A DNA stretch of 64,000 nt from Paenibacillus pinihumi DSM 23905 = JCM 16419 (lineage in GTDB: Bacteria > Bacillota > Bacilli > Paenibacillales > Paenibacillaceae): positions 354,381 to 418,380 of the forward strand of contig NZ_KE383864.1 of the NCBI RefSeq assembly GCF_000422505.1, read 5' to 3'. Shown one piece after another: positions 59,605 to 64,000 of this stretch. The notes under the pieces are model-generated. The model was given only the letters and a program-made list of their open reading frames with translations, did no database searches and was not told the DNA's origin. The translations under genes were made by a program, and so were the position numbers. How positions within the stretch are numbered: position 1 is the first letter of the stretch; the number at the start of each line of letters is the position of its first letter.

Positions 59605-60409
59605 GCAAATGGGTCTCCGAGGGCGCCAGCAGCCGCAGCGGTATCCGGGAAGTGCCAAAGCCGCAGCTGACAAGAAGCCGGGTGCGGGTGTCTGAGTGGC
59701 TGTCCGCTGCCGGGAACCAGCCCCGGCAATACTTGTTGACAATTGATGACCTTGACAGCGGTCCAATAAGAGGAAGGGCGATTTGCCCTCCATGTGTATG
59801 ACCGGACAGCATCAAGTCAACAGGCAGACCATCGAGCCAGTCAATCAGATTGGGATCATGGGACACCAAAATTGTAAAAGGGGAATCATGGCTGGTCTTG
59901 TCATGCGAGTTAAGGAATGAAAAAGCTCCCTGAAGCACTTCTCTTCCGGTAATCGGATCATCAACTCCGCACAGGACAAGCTGATCACTCCCTTTATTCA
60001 GAACGACGCTCTCATTAATAAGGGGAACAGCCTGTTCCTGCCTCAGCAATTCATCAACCGGACGAATGGATTCGTCATAATCATGATTGCCGTATACCGC
60101 ATAGACAGGACCAAGACGGCGCAACTGTCTGATATTGTCGCGAATGCGGTGCAATGGCACGCCCTGCTCCCTGATATCCCCGCCAATGACCACAAGATCG
60201 GCTCCGCCTTCATTTTGACAAAGCTCGATAAGCCGTTCAGGAATTGCCCTCCGGTGAATATCGCTTATAAAAAATAACCGCAAGCCGTCAAATGCGGCTG
60301 GCAGCTTCTCAAAAACAACCTCTTCTTTTTTTACACGTACCCGAAATGCCTCCAGCAGCATCCAGACGATACCGGCTGCTGACAGGACAAGAAGCCCTAT
60401 CCAAACCAT
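59576..60409 (-). CDS. metallophosphoesterase (YpbG-like)
   Basis: A 277-residue calcineurin-type phosphoesterase with an N-terminal membrane anchor (VWIGLLVLSAAGIVWMLL). Dimetal motifs are SDIHRR, VIGGDIRE, YGNHDYDE, LVSHDPN and LSGHTHGGQI. Relatives include UDP-2,3-diacylglucosamine pyrophosphatase-like and phosphodiesterase enzymes; the substrate is unknown. ATG 60409 fits the GGGTGA ribosome site; a GTG at 60418 lies inside it. The position matches B. subtilis ypbG. Confidence 0.9.
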   Translation of the reverse strand: MVWIGLLVLSAAGIVWMLLEAFRVRVKKEEVVFEKLPAAFDGLRLFFISDIHRRAIPERLIELCQNEGGADLVVIGGDIREQGVPLHRIRDNIRQLRRLGPVYAVYGNHDYDESIRPVDELLRQEQAVPLINESVVLNKGSDQLVLCGVDDPITGREVLQGAFSFLNSHDKTSHDSPFTILVSHDPNLIDWLDGLPVDLMLSGHTHGGQIALPLIGPLSRSSIVNKYCRGWFPAADSHSDTRTRLLVSCGFGTSRIPLRLLAPSETHLLILRNRRVQ

Positions 60410-60488
60410 ATTATTCACCCGTTTCTTTTCTGCAGCATCTTTCCATTATATTCTATTTATACCAGACTATTGCTGCAATAAACAGCCG

Positions 60489-60707
60489 TTATCCATAAGC
60501 GCTTCTGCCATATATAAGCAGGCCTACAACCAGGCAGACAAACAGCACAATCAGAAGATTATAATACAGCTTCGTAAGCTGCTGTCTGGTTGAGACATGC
60601 TTGTTTTTGCGCGAAGGGAGTTCATCTCCTTGCTGCTCCTCAAAATTTTCCGCAGTGCGGGCGCGTCTTGCACGGCCGCGGCTGCGGAAACGTTCCTTTC
60701 TGCTCAT
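60489..60707 (-). CDS. small membrane protein (YpbF/YpbE-like position)
   Basis: A 72-residue protein: a highly basic N-terminus (MSRKERFRSRGRARRAR), a polar segment and one C-terminal transmembrane helix (YYNLLIVLFVCLVVGLLIYG). No family recognised. It overlaps the CPBP protease gene by 4 nt, so they are probably co-expressed. Its place corresponds to the ypbE/ypbF genes of B. subtilis, but sequence identity cannot be claimed. Confidence 0.7.
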   Translation of the reverse strand: MSRKERFRSRGRARRARTAENFEEQQGDELPSRKNKHVSTRQQLTKLYYNLLIVLFVCLVVGLLIYGRSAYG

Positions 60708-61297
60708 GACTCCCTCCGGTAACGTATAATGAATCCCATTACAGCATCAATCACAAAATGCGCAGCAATCGGCGCCCAAAGCGTGCCCGTATAATCATAT
60801 ATCCATCCAAGTCCATAGCTGATGGAAAATACAAGTCCGGTCGGAATCCAGTGCTTCAAATAGCGGACATGTATGGCCGCAAAGATGATGCTTGTCCAAT
60901 AAGCACCGAAAGCATGCTGGAGCGCTCCGCGGAACAGCAGCTCCTCACAGACGGATACAATAAATGAGATGACAAGTATATGCCACCACGGACGATTCCG
61001 GAACAACCGTTCATTTACACCGCCGTCATCTGTTGCCTCATCCGGCACCCACCTTGAAATGAGCAGATCAACCAGGATGACAACAGCCGCGAGACCCGCA
61101 CCCCAATATAAAAAATTCAGCGTATTTGGCAATTGCAGCAATAAAATTGGGTTCCGATGCTGAAATAAAATCCATATGATGCCGATAATAAGCGTAAGCG
61201 CCTGCGTCATGTACAGATTAATCAGCAGCAAACGGTCATCAATTTGGTCTACAGAAACCTTGCGGAGCTTCAGCTTGCGGATATCGAATTTTTTCAT
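60704..61297 (-). CDS. CPBP family intramembrane metalloprotease (YpbD-like)
   Basis: A 197-residue multi-pass protein with the CAAX protease/bacteriocin-processing (CPBP) motifs: SVCEELLFRGALQHAFG (EExxxR), FAAIHVRYLKH (motif 2 His) and APIAAHFVIDAVMG (motif 4). Function in Bacillota is mostly undefined. ATG 61297 follows GGCGGGA. It diverges from the hypothetical gene at 61407. Confidence 0.88.
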   Translation of the reverse strand: MKKFDIRKLKLRKVSVDQIDDRLLLINLYMTQALTLIIGIIWILFQHRNPILLLQLPNTLNFLYWGAGLAAVVILVDLLISRWVPDEATDDGGVNERLFRNRPWWHILVISFIVSVCEELLFRGALQHAFGAYWTSIIFAAIHVRYLKHWIPTGLVFSISYGLGWIYDYTGTLWAPIAAHFVIDAVMGFIIRYRRES

Positions 61298-61406
61298 AAC
61301 TTCCCGCCTGTTATCTAAGTATGTTATTCCCTTTTCGCCAAAATTCACCTATACTATTAAACAAATTGGTACTTCATTCCTACTACCTACTTTGAAGGAG
61401 ACAACG

Positions 61407-62330
61407 ATGGAAAAACGACTGACCCGCACAGAAATGATATTCAGTCTCGGCTTTTTGTTCATGCTTATTCTGGCAGTTGCCGCTTTTTTCTACGGGGTAA
61501 AGGTTGGCTCCGAGAAAACCGATGCTAATTACATTCAGATGAAGCATCTCAATTCCGAGGGCGGACCTAAAGTTACGGCCTATCAACAACAAGATCTGGT
61601 TACATACTATCATACTGTATTTTTGCCGCTGCGTGAATTTCAGACCGAATGGTTCTCCGCCATCGAAAAGCTGGAGAGCGGTCGTTCAACAGATGCGGCT
61701 GCCTCCTTCAAAGAACTCGCCAAGCAGGCAAAAAAACAATACCAGACCATTACGACCGCTACCATTCCTGCTATATCCCCGCTTCTTGCGGATTCACAGG
61801 TCAATGTCCTGAAAAGTCTCAAACTGTTCGAGCAGGCTTCAAGCCGTTCGGTCGCTTACTCGAAGGACAAGTCCGTAGCAGCAGTCCTTGATAATCTGAA
61901 CAAAGACGCTTATTATACGCAAGCTGTTACGCATGCGCTGCAATCCCAGCAGCAATATTATGATTCCATGCTCAAGTGGGGAGCAACGATGAACGCCAAG
62001 ATTCCCGGCGAATACGAGACTCCATCCGTTCTGGAAATCTCAAGCTGGAACAAACTGCCGTTCCTGGTCAAAAACAAAGTAATGGCGGATCAGCTGTTAT
62101 CCCGCAGTACGATGGAGACGTTCTACCCTCATGATTTGAGCGTTCGGGTGGATGAGTTCATTGCATCCGGCCAGCCGGCCAAAATGAGAATCAAGACCGT
62201 CTCGGCCGTCGTTGATTTGCTGCTCGGCACTAAAGCTGTCCGGAACGGGGATTTCACAGCCTCCAAACTAACCCGTTATGACAAGGAACTGCTGCCGCAG
62301 CTGCCATTCTTTTATATGGAAGCCAACTGA
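61407..62330 (+). CDS. hypothetical membrane-anchored protein
   Basis: A 307-residue protein with an N-terminal transmembrane helix (MIFSLGFLFMLILAVAAFFYG) and a large helical extracytoplasmic region (VTYYHTVFLPLREFQTEWF, FEQASSRSVAYSKDKSVAAV, ALQSQQQYYDSMLKWG). No known domain recognised. GAAGGAG precedes ATG 61407; the 77-codon extension runs back into the divergent protease gene and is rejected. Converges with the rhodanese gene. Confidence 0.75.
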   Translation: MEKRLTRTEMIFSLGFLFMLILAVAAFFYGVKVGSEKTDANYIQMKHLNSEGGPKVTAYQQQDLVTYYHTVFLPLREFQTEWFSAIEKLESGRSTDAAASFKELAKQAKKQYQTITTATIPAISPLLADSQVNVLKSLKLFEQASSRSVAYSKDKSVAAVLDNLNKDAYYTQAVTHALQSQQQYYDSMLKWGATMNAKIPGEYETPSVLEISSWNKLPFLVKNKVMADQLLSRSTMETFYPHDLSVRVDEFIASGQPAKMRIKTVSAVVDLLLGTKAVRNGDFTASKLTRYDKELLPQLPFFYMEAN

Positions 62331-62370
62331 CCGATTGCCAGATTATTCTGTATGGTTCAAACCGCATGTA

Positions 62371-62724
62371 TTAATCGTACTGAAAGCCGCGAATAGAGGC
62401 CGCGTCCGCCATTCCACCCGCAACATTGTGGAGGCTGACGCGGCCTTGTCCGTCCAGATAACGGCATACCGCTACACTCCTCACTCCGTGTGCGCAAATA
62501 ATGTACAGGTCTTCTTCTCCCATAAGCTCATCGATACGTTCCGGGATCGTATTCATCGGAATATGTCTGGTGCCTTCCAAATGATAATATTCCCATTCCA
62601 TAATCTCCCTTACATCGACAATTTGCTGCGCTCTGATCTCACCGCGATCCAGCTTCTCAAGCAGGCTGTCCGCTTCAATATCCTTCCAGTCCTCCAACAG
62701 GCTTCTCTCCTTATTCATCCTCAT
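62371..62724 (-). CDS. rhodanese-like domain protein
   Basis: A 117-residue single-domain rhodanese. VDVREIMEWEYYHLEGTRHIPM is the CH2-A motif and YIICAHGVRS contains the active-site loop with Cys flanked by the C-x5-R type end (CAHGVRS). Such proteins carry persulfide sulfur; the acceptor is unknown. The start at 62724 has only a weak ribosome site and ATG 62718 is an alternative. Confidence 0.85.
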   Translation of the reverse strand: MRMNKERSLLEDWKDIEADSLLEKLDRGEIRAQQIVDVREIMEWEYYHLEGTRHIPMNTIPERIDELMGEEDLYIICAHGVRSVAVCRYLDGQGRVSLHNVAGGMADAASIRGFQYD

Positions 62725-62794
62725 ACTAGAGTCCGGCCAAGCCGTTCATGCTTGAATCATAACAAAAAAATTCACAAATGAGCAAGTTTGAGGA

Positions 62795-62824
62795 TTGCTT
62801 TTGTCTACCATATTGCTATAAAAT
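62795..62824 (+). promoter_or_regulatory. probable promoter of serA
   Basis: TTGCTT (62795-62800) and TATAAA (62817-62822) with a 16-nt spacer; the TATAAAATAAT block offers alternative -10 registers. Transcription from about 62830 leaves a leader of about 190 nt. Confidence 0.55.
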
Positions 62825-62862
62825 AATAGAGGTTAATAGCGCCGCATTTGCAACCCTTGCAT

Positions 62863-62972
62863 TTGTCGAACGGGCACTGCGGGCATACGAATCATTCGAC
62901 AATTTTTTGATGATGCGAATGAAACTCTCGTCTATTTTGCTCTACTTGTAGATGCGCTAGACGAGGGTTTTT
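62863..62972 (+). promoter_or_regulatory. serA leader with two tandem terminator-like hairpins
   Basis: Hairpin 1: TTGTCGAA (62863-62870) with TTCGACAA (62895-62902), then six T residues. Hairpin 2: a 13-bp stem with one wobble, 62922-62934 with 62958-62970 (core CTCGTCTA/TAGACGAG), then TTTTT. Both precede the serA ribosome site (GGGAGGA, 63004-63010), so they could cause conditional termination. The T-box sequence is absent and I recognise no known riboswitch core. Confidence 0.65.
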
Positions 62973-63019
62973 CTCTTACAGCAATATCATTTTCTCAAAT
63001 CTAGGGAGGATTACCTGAC

Positions 63020-64000
63020 ATGTTCAAAGTGCTAGTTTCAGATCCGATCAGTGACCTTGGTATCCAGCAGCTTGTGGATGCTGAGGACGTATTGGTGGAT
63101 AAAAAGCCCGGATTAAGCGAGGATGAGCTTGTTGCCATCATTGGCGAGTATGATGCGCTGCTGGTTCGCAGCCAGACACGGGTAACACCAAGAATTATGG
63201 AAGCAGGGACCAATCTGAAAGTCGTTGGACGCGCGGGTGTAGGTGTAGACAATATTGATCTGCCTGCTGCAACCCAACGCGGGATTATCGTTATCAACGC
63301 GCCTGACGGCAACACGATTACCACTTGTGAGCATACCTTTGCGATGATGATGGCTGTAGCCCGTCACATTCCACAAGCATATGCCAAAACAATCGGTGGG
63401 ACATGGGACCGCAAATCCTTCCTCGGCGTAGAGCTGCGCAACAAAGTGCTCGGCGTTCTCGGAATGGGCAGAATCGGAAGTGAAGTAGCCAAGCGCGCCA
63501 AAGCATTTGGCATGGAAATTATGGGGTATGACCCGTTCCTGACCGAGGAACGTGCTGAGAAAATGGGAATCAGACTGTCCAGCGTAGAGGATATCGTCCG
63601 CAATGCGGACTTTATGACGGTTCACACCCCGCTGACGCCTGAAACCCGCCATATGATTGGCAAAGCCCAATTCGAGATTATGAAGCCAGGCATGAGAATT
63701 GTGAACTGTGCCCGCGGCGGAATTATTGATGAGTTGGCACTGGTAGAAGCCGTTGACCAAAATATCGTTGCAGGAGCTGCATTTGACGTATTTGAGGTAG
63801 AACCTCCGGCTGAGGATCATCCGTTCCTGACGCATCCTAAAATTATCGTTACCCCGCATCTAGGAGCTTCTACTGTAGAAGCACAGGAGAATGTAGCGAT
63901 TGACGTCTCCGAGCAAGTGCTGCATATTTTGCGTAACGAGCCTTTCAGCAATGCGGTCAACATGCCGCCGGTTCCAACTGAAGTGCTGAATAAGCTCCAG
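63020..64000 (+). CDS. serA: D-3-phosphoglycerate dehydrogenase (partial)
   Basis: The first 327 residues of SerA, first enzyme of serine synthesis; the gene continues past the right edge. MFKVLVSDPISDLGIQQL, AGVGVDNIDLPAA, the NAD loop GVLGMGRIGSEVAKRAKAFG, VNCARGGIIDE with the catalytic Arg, VFEVEPP with the Glu and TPHLGAST with the catalytic His are intact. The C-terminal ACT region would lie beyond the window. GGGAGGA is 9 nt before ATG 63020. Confidence 0.97.
   Translation, partial: MFKVLVSDPISDLGIQQLVDAEDVLVDKKPGLSEDELVAIIGEYDALLVRSQTRVTPRIMEAGTNLKVVGRAGVGVDNIDLPAATQRGIIVINAPDGNTITTCEHTFAMMMAVARHIPQAYAKTIGGTWDRKSFLGVELRNKVLGVLGMGRIGSEVAKRAKAFGMEIMGYDPFLTEERAEKMGIRLSSVEDIVRNADFMTVHTPLTPETRHMIGKAQFEIMKPGMRIVNCARGGIIDELALVEAVDQNIVAGAAFDVFEVEPPAEDHPFLTHPKIIVTPHLGASTVEAQENVAIDVSEQVLHILRNEPFSNAVNMPPVPTEVLNKLQ

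Noticed and set aside
1-64000. CRISPR arrays, insertion sequences, prophage or rRNA genes
   Set aside because: No spaced direct-repeat array, transposase, integrase, terminal inverted repeats with target duplications, or rRNA sequence was seen.

Overview
The window comes from a spore-forming, low-to-mid GC Bacillota of the Paenibacillaceae type; the genus Paenibacillus is my best guess, inferred from gene content. Support includes spoIVA, spoVIF, ypeB, yphE and ypjB-like sporulation genes, TRAP (mtrB), a T-box on serS, bc-type menaquinol reductase genes qcrABC, and gene order that closely follows the Bacillus subtilis mgsA-dapB to serA segment. Nearly everything is on the minus strand, so transcription runs from high to low coordinates.

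Layout from low to high coordinate: mgsA (partial), dapB, a TPR protein and a MazG-type pyrophosphohydrolase; ypjC (plus), ypjB and ypjA; qcrCBA; ypiF and an IDEAL-domain protein. An accessory stretch follows (about 8.0-13.6 kb): a conserved hypothetical, a histidine phosphatase, an ECF sigma/anti-sigma pair, a SufR-like regulator divergent from an A-type Fe-S carrier gene and a ferredoxin, and then a predicted small RNA. Next is the aromatic block tyrA-hisC / trpABFCDE / aroH-aroB-aroC. The trp genes are preceded by a TRAP-type leader, and TRAP itself is encoded about 10 kb upstream. After cheR, ndk and hepT comes a quinone cluster (mqnA, ubiX, ubiA-type, menG, hepS) that points to the futalosine route to menaquinone. 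Then come a hypothetical, mtrB, tRNA-Pro(GGG), hbs, an inserted sugar ABC transporter, spoIVA, serS with its T-box, a lipoprotein, two [2Fe-2S] ferredoxins around a nucleotidyltransferase-like gene, yphE, spoVIF, gpsA, plsY, der, the YIEGIA pair, a yphA-like gene, rpsA, plsC, cmk, ypfB, ypfA, ypeB, a zinc-ribbon-like microprotein, prsW, gudB, ypbH/mecA, hypotheticals, a polysaccharide deacetylase, ypbG, ypbF-like, ypbD-like, a rhodanese protein and serA (partial at the right edge).

The most interesting signals are non-coding. (1) A consensus promoter (TTGACA-N17-TATAAT) with a full-match cre site filling its spacer drives a predicted RNA of about 80 nt with a C/U-rich single-stranded segment, a hairpin and a terminator (13283-13398). 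(2) The serA leader carries two successive terminator-like hairpins (62863-62972) that match no riboswitch I recognise. (3) The trp leader has ten NAG triplets on the minus strand (22302-22345), but they lie about 180 nt from the attenuator hairpin. (4) Hairpins appear to occlude the Shine-Dalgarno sequences of ypjB and ypeB. Several starts were revised to non-ATG codons using ribosome binding sites, and three microproteins under 60 codons were added. All calls come from reading the sequence; no database search was run.
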